From the NCBI GenBank assembly GCA_002839415.1, contig PGXZ01000002.1, positions 29,199-93,198 on the forward strand: a stretch of DNA of 64,000 nucleotides. The letters run 5' to 3'. Origin of the DNA: Candidatus Saccharibacteria bacterium HGW-Saccharibacteria-1 (GTDB taxonomy: Bacteria; Patescibacteriota; Saccharimonadia; Saccharimonadales; Saccharimonadaceae). Each line of letters begins with the position of its first letter. Position 1 is the first letter of the stretch. The notes under the pieces were generated by a model. That model was not told the DNA's origin. It did no database searches and saw only the letters and a program-made list of their open reading frames with translations. Both the position numbers and the translations under genes were made by a program. Positions 17,614 through 28,298 of this stretch are shown here, in pieces.

Positions 17614-17650
17614 CATAATCAAATCCACTCCATAATAGGGGTGGATTATG
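17614..17650. terminator. Inverted repeat between greA and lysS
   Basis: AATCCAC pairs with GTGGATT, and CATAATC can alternatively pair with GATTATG. There is no clear T run, so it may be a weak terminator or an operator just upstream of the lysS -10 box. Confidence 0.4.
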
Positions 17651-17651
17651 T

Positions 17652-17657
17652 TATAAT
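17652..17657 (+). promoter_or_regulatory. -10 box of lysS
   Basis: TATAAT ends 8 nt before the lysS ATG, so the transcript is probably leaderless. Confidence 0.6.
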
Positions 17658-17665
17658 GTTAAGAT

Positions 17666-19177
17666 ATGGCTACACTAAAAGACTTCCGCGAAGAAAGATT
17701 ACGAAAACTAAAGCAATTGAAGGATTTGGGCTTAAATCCTTATCCAGCTGATGCTAAACGAACGCATAATACTATCGACATAATCGATAATTTTGAGGGC
17801 TTAATTGATCAAAAAGTTACAGTCTCTGGCCGCATTGTTAGCATTCGAAAGTTTGGCAAGCTCGCCTTTATCGTTCTCAAGGATTTTACTGGCCAAATAC
17901 AATTATTCTTGCGCTCAGATGTAGTTGAGGGTCTTGACGCAGGTAAGAACCAAATTGGAATTGCACAGTTGCCGTTGCTTGATACTGGTGATTTTATCGA
18001 GGCGACCGGTAGTGTTATTAAAACCAAAACAGGCGAAATTTCGATTGAAACGGTTAATTTAAAACTATTAACTAAATCACTTCGGCCAATGCCAAGTACT
18101 GTTGAGGGCTTTACTAATAAAGAAGAGCGCATGCGACGTCGTTATGTTGACATGAACGTTAATCAGGATGTTCGCGACCGTTTTATTCGTCGGAGCAAAT
18201 TTTGGCAGGCGACCCGTGATTTTCTTAATGAAAATGGCTTTGCTGAGATTAACACTCCAGTACTTGAACACACAACCGGCGGGGCAGACGCAAACCCATT
18301 TATGACCCACATGGATGCGCTTGACCAAGATTTTTACCTCCGCATCAGCCACGAGCTACCATTAAAACGCCTAATTGGCGCAGGTTTCGAAAAGATTTAT
18401 GATATTGGTCCACGTTTCAGGAACGAAAATTACAGTGACGAGCATTTACCTGAGCATGTCGCGATGGAGTGGTATTGGGCTTACGCCAACTGGCAGGACG
18501 GCATGAAGTTTATGGAGGAAATGTACAAGACGGTTCTTCAAAAGACTTTCGGCACTTTGCAGTTTAGTCTAAACGGCAAAGAGATTGATATGAACCGTAC
18601 CTGGGAGATTTGGGATTATGCGACGGTTATCAAGGAACGTTACAATATTGATGTTTACGAAAGTTCACTTGATGAGGTTAAAAAAGCCTTATCTGACAAT
18701 AAACTAGAAGTTGAACAGACCGAAAATCGTGCCCGTGGTATTGATAAGCTATGGAAAAATATTCGTAAAGACGTAGCTGGTCCTGTATGGTTGATCAATA
18801 CACCAAAATTCATCAGCCCTTTGGCTAAAAGTAATCCTGACGATGAGCGAACAGTACAGCGTTTCCAGTCGGTTATTGCAGGTTCCGAACTGGGAAATGG
18901 TTTTTCCGAGCTTAATGATCCGATTGATCAATTAAGCCGATTTGTTGAACAACAGGGTATGCGCGAAGCGGGTGATGATGAAGCTATGATGCTAGACATT
19001 GATTTTATTGAGATGTTGGAATACGGTATGCCGCCAGCCTGTGGTTGGGGTCATAGTGAACGAGTCTTCTGGATATTTGAAGGCGTAACGGCTCGTGAAG
19101 GTGTACCATTTCCTCAGCTTCGTAGTGATATTGACAACACTACACGCGAAATTTATTCTGATATAAAACTTATATAA
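17666..19177 (+). CDS. lysS: Lysyl-tRNA synthetase, class II
   Basis: 503 aa. An N-terminal OB-fold anticodon-binding domain (about 55-150, 'VTVSGRIVSIRKFGKLAFIVLKD') precedes the class II catalytic core. Motif 2 is 'IGPRFRNENYSDEHLPE'. Specific LysRS features include 'GGADANPFMTHMDALDQDFYLRIS'. Motif 3 is unusual: where LysRS normally has a GIDR-type sequence this protein reads 'CGWGHSERVFWIFEG', keeping the Arg but not the preceding Ile-Asp. Length is normal and the reading frame is intact. Confidence 0.95.
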   Translation: MATLKDFREERLRKLKQLKDLGLNPYPADAKRTHNTIDIIDNFEGLIDQKVTVSGRIVSIRKFGKLAFIVLKDFTGQIQLFLRSDVVEGLDAGKNQIGIAQLPLLDTGDFIEATGSVIKTKTGEISIETVNLKLLTKSLRPMPSTVEGFTNKEERMRRRYVDMNVNQDVRDRFIRRSKFWQATRDFLNENGFAEINTPVLEHTTGGADANPFMTHMDALDQDFYLRISHELPLKRLIGAGFEKIYDIGPRFRNENYSDEHLPEHVAMEWYWAYANWQDGMKFMEEMYKTVLQKTFGTLQFSLNGKEIDMNRTWEIWDYATVIKERYNIDVYESSLDEVKKALSDNKLEVEQTENRARGIDKLWKNIRKDVAGPVWLINTPKFISPLAKSNPDDERTVQRFQSVIAGSELGNGFSELNDPIDQLSRFVEQQGMREAGDDEAMMLDIDFIEMLEYGMPPACGWGHSERVFWIFEGVTAREGVPFPQLRSDIDNTTREIYSDIKLI

Positions 19178-19204
19178 TCAATAGCTCAAAACGTTTAAGT
19201 TTGC

Positions 19205-19210
19205 TATAAT
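19205..19210 (+). promoter_or_regulatory. -10 box of the first DUF2207 gene
   Basis: TATAAT ends 6 nt before the ATG at 19217. This is one of the tightest promoter-start spacings in the window. Confidence 0.6.
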
Positions 19211-19216
19211 CACGGC

Positions 19217-20983
<1,767 letters not shown>

Positions 20984-20992
20984 AACCCCAAA

Positions 20993-22834
20993 ATGAAAAA
21001 AGTTATATTTGGGCTGCTATTGTTATCGTCGCTCTTCATTCGAGTAAGTTCAGTTGTTGCATCGGATAGTTTTGCATTTAAGTCTGTAAATAATTTCACG
21101 ATTAGTGACTTTACGGCAGATCATTATCTTGATAAAGACAGCTCTGGTCGTTCGACGCTAAAAACCGTCGAGAATATTACTGCCGAATTTCCACAGTATG
21201 ATCAAAATCATGGAATCGAGCGTTATATTCCAATGAAGTATGATAATCATTCGGTGAGCTTAAGGATTGAATCGATTAAGAATGAAAAAGGCGGTAACAT
21301 TAATTACTCGCTTAAAAAATCTAACGACAATTTAGTTATTCGTATTGGCGATAGTGATAAATATGTTCATAATACGATGAAATATGTTATTACTTATACT
21401 CAGCGTGATGTAACGCGGCATTTTAGCGATACAGATAGCGATGAGTTTTATTGGGATATAAATGGTACTGGTTGGCCCCAGCGTTTTAGTAGTATAGCTG
21501 CAAGATTGCATCTGGGCGCTGGAATTGCCAAATCTTTAAGCGGAAAGCAATCTTGTTATTATGGCAAATATGGAGATACTAGCCAATGTGCACTTGTCCG
21601 CGATGATGATGTTTTTACAACAACCGTCACAAAACTTAAACCTTATGAAAATGTTACGATTGCCGTAGGTTTCAAGAGTAATACATTTAGTGACTACAAG
21701 GTTTCATCAGCCGAATTGATTGAAAAATATATTGTAAAGATCGAGATCTTTATTGCGATTTTGGTATTTTTGATATTAACGTTAATTAGGTTTACGCTCG
21801 GCGGGGATGCGCCCGGTAAGGGAATAGTTGTTCCCGAGTATTTACCACCCGAAAACGAAGATATTGCGACGGCGGCAGTTTTGAGAAAATGTAAAAAAAC
21901 TTGGTCAACGGCAATTATAATTGGCCTTGCAGTTGGTCGTAAAATACAAATATCTGATAATGGTGAAAAGAAGACTAGAAAAAAGATTTACACCCTAAAA
22001 CTACTGTCCATCGATAAATTAAGTCGCGGTGAATTTCTGGTCGTGCAGGCACTATTTGGCTACAAGCTGGTGATTGGTAGTGAGTATGTAATAAAACCCC
22101 ATAAAAATGACCCAGTATTAGCTAAATGGCTATTTGATTCGTTTAACGAGATTAAGATGCAGGTTGATTTAGATGGCTATTATTCTGAAAATGTCAAAGC
22201 TAATAAATTGATGTCAATTATACTGTACTCGACGATAGCACAAATGTCGTTGGCAGCTTTCATTTACCAGTTAAATGAAGATAGTATGAAATTTATAGTT
22301 ATGACTGCGATTATAAGTTTTATTTCGGGTATCATTATCAAGAATTCATACAAGCCGTTATCAGAGAAGGGTCGTAAACTGTCAGATTATCTCAAAGGCC
22401 TAGAAATGTACATTAAAACCGCCGAAACTGATCGAATTAACTTCTTGCAAAGCCCGCAGGGTGCTTTAAAAGGTTCTGTTGACGTGAATGATGGCGAGGC
22501 TATATTGCAATTATATGAACGAGTTTTACCTTATGCGGTTTTGTTTGGTATTGAAAAGAAATGGACTGAAACATTAAGCCAGTATTATCAGGGGCAAAAT
22601 TCTAATCCGTATTGGTATAACACCTATGATTCGTTTGATTCGTCATCGTTTAGGTCTGCAATGTCGAATTTTACTTCATCGGTAGGCAATAGCAGTAGTT
22701 ACGTCTCGTCATCTTTGCTCAGCGAATTGTCTTCAAGTGGCAGTTCGTCAAGTAGTTGGTCTTCAAGTGGCGGCTCATCTGGCGGTGGATCGTCTGGTGG
22801 CGGTGGTGGAGGTGGCGGAGGCGGCGGCTGGTAG
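20993..22834 (+). CDS. DUF2207 membrane protein, copy 2
   Basis: 613 aa, co-linear with the preceding gene over its whole length. It shares 'DRSTLK'-type, 'DQNHGIERYIP', 'TYTQRDVTRHFSDTDSDEFYWD', 'KSGENVTIAVGFK'-like and 'RLYERVLPYAVLFGIE'-like blocks and the same poly-Gly-Trp terminus. The main differences are a longer Ser-rich linker and divergent membrane segments. A tandem duplication followed by divergence is the simplest reading. The two genes very probably form one transcript. Confidence 0.88.
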   Translation: MKKVIFGLLLLSSLFIRVSSVVASDSFAFKSVNNFTISDFTADHYLDKDSSGRSTLKTVENITAEFPQYDQNHGIERYIPMKYDNHSVSLRIESIKNEKGGNINYSLKKSNDNLVIRIGDSDKYVHNTMKYVITYTQRDVTRHFSDTDSDEFYWDINGTGWPQRFSSIAARLHLGAGIAKSLSGKQSCYYGKYGDTSQCALVRDDDVFTTTVTKLKPYENVTIAVGFKSNTFSDYKVSSAELIEKYIVKIEIFIAILVFLILTLIRFTLGGDAPGKGIVVPEYLPPENEDIATAAVLRKCKKTWSTAIIIGLAVGRKIQISDNGEKKTRKKIYTLKLLSIDKLSRGEFLVVQALFGYKLVIGSEYVIKPHKNDPVLAKWLFDSFNEIKMQVDLDGYYSENVKANKLMSIILYSTIAQMSLAAFIYQLNEDSMKFIVMTAIISFISGIIIKNSYKPLSEKGRKLSDYLKGLEMYIKTAETDRINFLQSPQGALKGSVDVNDGEAILQLYERVLPYAVLFGIEKKWTETLSQYYQGQNSNPYWYNTYDSFDSSSFRSAMSNFTSSVGNSSSYVSSSLLSELSSSGSSSSSWSSSGGSSGGGSSGGGGGGGGGGGW

Positions 22835-22872
22835 GCCGCTACGGCTAAGGCTTGAATTTAAAATGTGTATTT

Positions 22873-22905
22873 AATAGGTTCGCGTGCTATCGCGGGTCTA
22901 TTTTT
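22873..22905 (+). terminator. Terminator after the DUF2207 pair
   Basis: AATAG-GTTCGCG pairs imperfectly with CGCGGGTCTATT, followed by T5. Confidence 0.7.
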
Positions 22906-22916
22906 AGTATTATAGC

Positions 22917-22943
22917 TTGACATTTAATAGTACCTTGTATAAC
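22917..22943 (+). promoter_or_regulatory. Promoter of the PadR-PspC-ABC operon
   Basis: TTGACA and TATAAC are separated by 15 bp. The -10 ends 8 nt before the padR ATG. A PadR repressor would be expected to bind its own promoter here. Confidence 0.6.
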
Positions 22944-22951
22944 ATAGAACT

Positions 22952-23296
22952 ATGGCAGACAAAGACACCACTAGCGAATTGTACGCCGAACAGATGGCGA
23001 TACAGCTTAGAAAAGGTTTTTTAGCTTATTGCGTACTCAAGGTTTGTTCGCATAATGCAAAATACACGAGTGATATTATTATGGAGCTTCGGGAAGCTCA
23101 GTTAGTAGTAGTGGAGGGTACAATATATCCTTTGTTATCGCGACTACAAAAAGACGGATTGCTGGTTCACGAATGGCAAGAAAGTGAACAAGGTCCACCA
23201 CGAAAATATTATAAAACGACAGAATATGGTAACGAGGTAATACAATTTACAACCAAAAAAATATCCGCACTTAACGCAACCCTGGAAAGATTATAA
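22952..23296 (+). CDS. PadR-family transcriptional regulator
   Basis: 114 aa. It is a winged-helix regulator of the PadR-s2 type: 'QLRKGFLAYCVLKVC', 'YTSDIIMELREAQLVVVEGTIYPLLSRLQKDGLL' and 'GPPRKYYKTTEYG' are the diagnostic segments. It is first in an apparent operon with the HAAS/PspC protein (9 nt downstream) and a MacB-like ABC transporter. PadR proteins usually repress such neighbouring membrane-stress or efflux genes until a ligand or partner relieves them. Confidence 0.93.
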   Translation: MADKDTTSELYAEQMAIQLRKGFLAYCVLKVCSHNAKYTSDIIMELREAQLVVVEGTIYPLLSRLQKDGLLVHEWQESEQGPPRKYYKTTEYGNEVIQFTTKKISALNATLERL

Positions 23297-23305
23297 GGAG
23301 AGATT

Positions 23306-24889
23306 ATGAAAGAAATTACCAGAATACATATTGCCAAAGTTCCGTATGACATTGAATTTGCGGCAAAAAAAGATATCGAAAAATACATCAAAGCTTTGGA
23401 GCTTTATGCCGAAGACGATGAGCTTCTTCAGGATATTGAAATACGAATTACTGAATTATTATCTGATCGTGGAGTATCCGTTAACGGTGTAATTACGGTT
23501 GATGATGTTGTTGCTATTCGAAAGCAACTTGGTGAGCCAGAGGAATTTATGGGTGACGAAAAGCGAGCAAAGCCAAATGTTGAAGTTAGTCATATCAATG
23601 CTGAACGTAAATTATTTCGCGATAAAGACAACGCTGTACTTGGCGGCGTATTAAGCGGCTGCGCAAACTACTTTGGGGTTAATCCACTTTGGCTAAGATT
23701 GATATTTATCGCAACTTTATTCTTTTCGGCAGGCACGGTACTACTAGCTTATTTGCTACTTTGGGTTATTATTCCACCGGCAAAAACTGCAGCTGAAAAG
23801 CTACAAATGTGCGGCAAGCCTGTTAATCTCGACTCTATTAGAGAGCTAAATGAGAGCGGTCAAAATCTTGCTTCCGAACGCGAACGCGCAACCGCAGTCC
23901 GTCGTGTAATAATGCTAATTATTGGCGTTATATCAATTGGGATTTCGGTAACAACATTGATGTTTACTATTTTTGCGGCCTTTGGAATTTATCACTATAA
24001 TGTTTTTGGTGGTATTGTGCCGGGCGCTCAATGGGCGTTTGTTGTTGCTTATATTTTAGCGATCATTTCAGGAGTTTTATTGTCAACATTGTTTGCTGTG
24101 GTTGCTTATATTGCTTTTACGCTAAATATAAACAAAAGAATAATAATTAGTGTTATTGTTATTGTTGTCGCTGGACTTTTGTCATTTGGCACAGCTGTCG
24201 GCCTAGTGTCGTACCAATCAATGAGGGTGGATAGTCAAATTCAAAGGACTGTAAAAGATAGCAGTATCTCGGTTCCAGCTGGTTTCTCATCGATAAAAAA
24301 GATATCAGTAGATGCGAGGTCTGTTCAGATAAAATATGTAGTTGATAATAATAATCGAATTGTATATCACTCTTTGCCGGGTGACGAACAGCCAAATATA
24401 TCTTATGACGGTACAAACTTAAGTGTTAAGCTTCAGCCGAATTTAAGCGCTAGGTGGCCACACCTTCAGCCGACTTTGACTATTTACGGACCAAAGCTAG
24501 ATTTGATCGAGGTTAAATACGGCAACGTAATTTATTCAGCCATTAAACAGGATTTAGCTATTTTTACAACAGGTCAAAATTCATCGATTAACTTAAGTGG
24601 TGGAATATTTAATAATCTTGCGATTGATGCTAGGGATAATTCCTCGGTATCGGCCGATGAATCTACTGTTGAAAATGTCATAATTAATTCACAGACAGAT
24701 TCGGATATTGAACTGGGGACGGTTAAATCACTCGACGTTACTCAGCCAGAAGCTTGTCCAGCTAATGCTAGCGCTAAGGTTGATTTGCAGAGTGTGAGTG
24801 CGGGTACTATGCTCTATAACAGTAAAGAAATCAAGGCTGGTACGTATGACGCAATCTGTGGGTCAATAACTTTTGACGGTAAAAACTAA
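23306..24889 (+). CDS. HAAS-PspC-toastrack membrane signalling protein
   Basis: 527 aa. The N-terminal 80-90 residues form a helical HAAS-like domain ('EKYIKALELYAEDDELLQDIEIRITELL'). A PspC domain (about 107-155, 'LFRDKDNAVLGGVLSGCANYFGVNPLWLRLIF') is followed by further transmembrane helices near 198-225, 240-270 and 280-300. The extracytoplasmic C-terminal half is beta-rich, with repeated hydrophobic strands typical of the toastrack (DUF4097/DUF2807) fold. PadR next to HAAS, PspC and toastrack domains is a known combination thought to sense envelope damage. The ribosome binding site is AAGGAGAG. Confidence 0.87.
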   Translation: MKEITRIHIAKVPYDIEFAAKKDIEKYIKALELYAEDDELLQDIEIRITELLSDRGVSVNGVITVDDVVAIRKQLGEPEEFMGDEKRAKPNVEVSHINAERKLFRDKDNAVLGGVLSGCANYFGVNPLWLRLIFIATLFFSAGTVLLAYLLLWVIIPPAKTAAEKLQMCGKPVNLDSIRELNESGQNLASERERATAVRRVIMLIIGVISIGISVTTLMFTIFAAFGIYHYNVFGGIVPGAQWAFVVAYILAIISGVLLSTLFAVVAYIAFTLNINKRIIISVIVIVVAGLLSFGTAVGLVSYQSMRVDSQIQRTVKDSSISVPAGFSSIKKISVDARSVQIKYVVDNNNRIVYHSLPGDEQPNISYDGTNLSVKLQPNLSARWPHLQPTLTIYGPKLDLIEVKYGNVIYSAIKQDLAIFTTGQNSSINLSGGIFNNLAIDARDNSSVSADESTVENVIINSQTDSDIELGTVKSLDVTQPEACPANASAKVDLQSVSAGTMLYNSKEIKAGTYDAICGSITFDGKN

Positions 24890-24907
24890 GGAAAATAAAG
24901 GATTGAA

Positions 24908-26182
24908 ATGACAACACGTGATATATTACGCCGAGCCAGACGAAGCTTGGCCCAGGCAAAGGTGCGAACAATATTAACTAGCCTTGCGATTGCTGTTGGG
25001 GCTTTCACTGTAACCCTTGCTTTAGCGGCTGGTGAGGGTGGTCGACAGTATACCGAAGAAATGGTCAAAACCAGTGGTGATGCCGGCAGTCTAAATGTTT
25101 ACCCAAAAAGGATTGAACCTAAAAACGACAAATTGACCGAATATGGTACAGCAGAAAATTCTCCTTCCCAGAGAAATACACTAAGTGAATCTGATGTGGC
25201 AAAAATTAAAAAAATTGATGGGGTCGCTAATGTTCAGCCGATATATGATATCCAGCCTCGTTATGTGACTCGCGGTGATGGATACAAAAAATATGTTGCG
25301 GCGGTTAATGTTAAAATTCATCGTACGGAAATGAAATTGTCGGCTGGGTCTTTGGATGACAACAGGATACCGATCGGCGGAATATCTGTGTCGGAAGAGT
25401 TACTGTCGTCATTCGGATTTTCTAATGCTACTAGTGCTATTGGCCAAAAAATTATAATTAATTTTCCAAAATTAACAGCCAGCGGTGAATCTACCGAAGA
25501 GTCGTTTAATAAAACGTTCAAGATTGCAGCAGTCGACCACGGTACCGATGCGACGTTGTATTATCAACCATCGCTAAATATTTCGGTTGATGATGGTAAA
25601 GAGGTGTATGACTACCAAATGTCGGGCAGCAGTAGTGATAAGTATGACGGAGTAGTGGTCGAGCTCAAAGATGGCGTGGATGTAAAAAATGCCAAAGAAA
25701 CGATTGCTGGGCAGAATTATGAGGTCTACTCACTTCAAGATATTCGTGAAACTTTATTGCAAATGGTTAATATTGCACAGTGGGGAATGGTTGCTTTTGG
25801 AGCGCTGGCTATTCTTGCTTCGATCTTTGGGATAATAAATACGCAGTATATTAGTGTACTAGAGCGCACTCAGCAGATTGGCTTGATGAAAGCGCTTGGT
25901 GCTAGAAAAAAAGACATCGCACGACTGTTCAGATACGAAGCTGCGTGGGTTGGGTTTTTGGGCGGAGTCGCTGGGACAGTATTAGCTTTGCTAGTTGGCT
26001 TTGCAAATCCATTGATTGCCAAGACTCTTGGTCTGGAAAAGGGCGTCGAGTTGTTAGTATTTCAACCTTTGACTAGCCTGATTTTGATAATAGTGATGAT
26101 GACAATTGCAATTAGCGCTGGCTATTTTCCATCCAGGAAAGCGGCCAAGCTTGATCCAATTGAAGCCTTAAGAACTGAATAA
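24908..26182 (+). CDS. MacB-like ABC transporter permease, copy 1
   Basis: 424 aa. An N-terminal transmembrane helix (about 20-40) precedes a large extracytoplasmic MacB periplasmic-core-like domain. An FtsX-type domain follows with three helices and the hallmark 'FGIINTQYISVLERTQQIGLMKALGARKKDIARLFRYEAAWVGFLGG', ending 'PSRKAAKLDPIEALR'. This is a mechanotransmission-type permease, not a channel importer. It is probably paired with the ATPase 29 nt downstream, and with the second permease as a heterodimer. Confidence 0.9.
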   Translation: MTTRDILRRARRSLAQAKVRTILTSLAIAVGAFTVTLALAAGEGGRQYTEEMVKTSGDAGSLNVYPKRIEPKNDKLTEYGTAENSPSQRNTLSESDVAKIKKIDGVANVQPIYDIQPRYVTRGDGYKKYVAAVNVKIHRTEMKLSAGSLDDNRIPIGGISVSEELLSSFGFSNATSAIGQKIIINFPKLTASGESTEESFNKTFKIAAVDHGTDATLYYQPSLNISVDDGKEVYDYQMSGSSSDKYDGVVVELKDGVDVKNAKETIAGQNYEVYSLQDIRETLLQMVNIAQWGMVAFGALAILASIFGIINTQYISVLERTQQIGLMKALGARKKDIARLFRYEAAWVGFLGGVAGTVLALLVGFANPLIAKTLGLEKGVELLVFQPLTSLILIIVMMTIAISAGYFPSRKAAKLDPIEALRTE

Positions 26183-26211
26183 ATGTTACAATAAATAGGA
26201 AAGAGGAAATT

Positions 26212-26892
26212 ATGATTGAAGTTAAAAATGTGACAAAAACGTATGGTAAAAAGAATAATGCTTTTGTTGCTCTTGATAATGTTAGTTTTACAATACCAGA
26301 CGGTGCCAGTGTAGCTATTTTAGGAAAGTCCGGAAGCGGAAAGTCGACGCTTATGCACGCCATCAGCGGTCTAGATAAACCAGAAAAAGGCGAGATTATA
26401 ATTGATGGTAAGAACATCTTAGCCCTAAATCAAAAAGCGATCGATAAATTTCGATCTAGGACAATTAGCTTTATTTTTCAAAGTTTTTTCGTTCAAGCCA
26501 ATGAAAGTTGCTATGATAACGTTAGTTTGCCGCTTGAAATTTCGGGCACGGCAGTAAATCGACGCAAGAAACGAATCGAAGATGCGTTGACGGCCGTTGA
26601 ATTGCTTGATAAAAAGAAATCGCGCGCTCGTGACCTATCGGGTGGCCAAAAGCAGCGACTTGCAGTGGCTAGGGCGATTGTCGGTAATCCGCGAATCTTG
26701 TTTGCCGATGAACCAACCGGAAACTTGGACAGCGCCACCGGTCAGGTTGTAGAAGATTTATTGTTTGGATATAATAAAGATAATGATGTTACGCTGATTG
26801 TCGTTACTCATGACCCAGACCTTGCCAAGAGATGCGATATTCAAATTCACATTAAAGATGGAAAAATCGAATCAATTGAAGGGAATGAATAA
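26212..26892 (+). CDS. ABC transporter ATP-binding protein (MacB/LolD type)
   Basis: 226 aa. Walker A 'GKSGSGKSTL', the Q-loop in 'FIFQSFFV', the signature 'LSGGQKQRLAVARAI', Walker B 'ILFADEPTGNLD' and the H-loop 'VVTHD' are all intact. The ribosome binding site AGAGGAAA precedes ATG 26212. It sits between two FtsX-type permeases, with its stop directly abutting the second. Lipoprotein or peptide handling, or envelope-stress relief, is the likely role. Confidence 0.95.
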   Translation: MIEVKNVTKTYGKKNNAFVALDNVSFTIPDGASVAILGKSGSGKSTLMHAISGLDKPEKGEIIIDGKNILALNQKAIDKFRSRTISFIFQSFFVQANESCYDNVSLPLEISGTAVNRRKKRIEDALTAVELLDKKKSRARDLSGGQKQRLAVARAIVGNPRILFADEPTGNLDSATGQVVEDLLFGYNKDNDVTLIVVTHDPDLAKRCDIQIHIKDGKIESIEGNE

Positions 26893-28170
26893 ATGAAACT
26901 TAGGGATATCACAATTCGCGCTGGACGAAGCCTGAAACACGCAAAGGCGCGGACATTACTAACTAGCCTTGCTATTGGCGTTGGTGCCTTTACGATTGTC
27001 TTGAGTTTGGCAGTTGGGGCGGGTGGCCGTCAATATGCTGCAAATATTATTAGTAGCAATACTAACGAAAAAGCGTTATATAACATTAGTCCAAAACAAG
27101 ACGGGGTTGATTCGTCCAAGCCTAAAAAATACACTAATGCGCAAATCGCCAATTATGGTGGTTACGAAATGGTGTTGTTGCGACAATCTGATCTTGATAA
27201 AATGGCTAAGGTTGATGGCGTTAAGTCTGTAATGCCGTATTTTACAGTTTCACCTAAATATGTAACACGTGAAGGTCAAGAAAAATATCAGGCCAGCATT
27301 GAACCTTTCCAAAGCGAGGTAAAGCTTGAATATGCGGCGGGTAATGCTAATGATATTGATAAAGATAGCATAATTATTCCTGATGATTATCGTGAAGCTC
27401 TGGGTTTTAAAAATGCATCAGATGCAATTGGCAAGAAGGTTCAAATCATTATTGAAAAGGGAGGTTCAAACCCGCTTGATCCAGAGATTAAGGCTTTTGA
27501 GTATAATATTGTTGGTGTAAATAAAAAGCCAGCCGTAGCTATAAATGGCGGCACGACATTACAAATGACAAGTGGCAATATGAAAATTATAAATGACTAT
27601 AATTTGCAAGGAACTCCAACTTACGGAACATACCTTAGCGCTTCGGTCATGGCAAAAGATGATGTCGACGTGGATACTGTGAAAACTAATCTGGACAAGG
27701 CTGGTTATGAATCTAAAACAGCCGAAGATTTGATGGGCTTCATATTCCAATTCATTAACGTTTTACAAGCAATCTTGATTGGCTTCGGCGCGCTTGCGGT
27801 TTTGACATCAGTCTTTGGAATTATCAATACTCAATATATTAGTGTGCTTGAGCGAACCCAGCAAATCGGTTTAATGAAAGCCCTTGGTATGCGACGTCGT
27901 GATGTTGGTCGCTTATTTAAACTTGAAGCCGCTTGGGTAGGTTTCCTTGGTGGATCGATCGGAAGTATTCTTGCAGTAGCAGGTGGTACGATTGCAAATC
28001 CAATAATTAGCAAAGCCCTAAAAATCGGTGATGTTAGCCTGATAGTATTTGAGCCTCTGAGTGTTGCGGTAGTTGTAGTTGGTTTAGTTGTAGTATCTGT
28101 TGTTTCAGGAATACTGCCAGCTCGCAAAGCCGCGAAGCTTAACCCGATCGAAGCTCTTCGCACTGAATAG
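26893..28170 (+). CDS. MacB-like ABC transporter permease, copy 2
   Basis: 425 aa, similar to the permease at 24908. It shares 'GRSLKHAKARTLLTSLAIGVGAF' at the start, 'VFGIINTQYISVLERTQQIGLMKALGMRRRDVGRLFKLEAAWVGFLGG' in the FtsX domain and 'PARKAAKLNPIEALRTE' at the end. The extracytoplasmic domains differ more than the membrane parts, as expected for a diverged heterodimer. It starts immediately after the ATPase stop. A terminator closes the operon. Confidence 0.9.
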   Translation: MKLRDITIRAGRSLKHAKARTLLTSLAIGVGAFTIVLSLAVGAGGRQYAANIISSNTNEKALYNISPKQDGVDSSKPKKYTNAQIANYGGYEMVLLRQSDLDKMAKVDGVKSVMPYFTVSPKYVTREGQEKYQASIEPFQSEVKLEYAAGNANDIDKDSIIIPDDYREALGFKNASDAIGKKVQIIIEKGGSNPLDPEIKAFEYNIVGVNKKPAVAINGGTTLQMTSGNMKIINDYNLQGTPTYGTYLSASVMAKDDVDVDTVKTNLDKAGYESKTAEDLMGFIFQFINVLQAILIGFGALAVLTSVFGIINTQYISVLERTQQIGLMKALGMRRRDVGRLFKLEAAWVGFLGGSIGSILAVAGGTIANPIISKALKIGDVSLIVFEPLSVAVVVVGLVVVSVVSGILPARKAAKLNPIEALRTE

Positions 28171-28189
28171 TTAGTCGATGGATAGTATT

Positions 28190-28224
28190 TCAGCCGTACC
28201 CATTATGAGTGCGGCTGATTTTTT
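28190..28224 (+). terminator. Terminator after the ABC operon
   Basis: TCAGCCG pairs with CGGCTGA and T6 follows. Confidence 0.85.
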
Positions 28225-28263
28225 AATGGTGCGCTTTGTGCTAAATTATAAATAATATGCTAG

Positions 28264-28269
28264 TATAAT
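28264..28269 (+). promoter_or_regulatory. -10 box of the beta-helix gene
   Basis: TATAAT lies 29 nt before the ATG at 28299. No strong ribosome binding site is visible in the A-rich leader. Confidence 0.5.
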
Positions 28270-28298
28270 GTTAGACTAATATAAAACGAAAAATAAAC

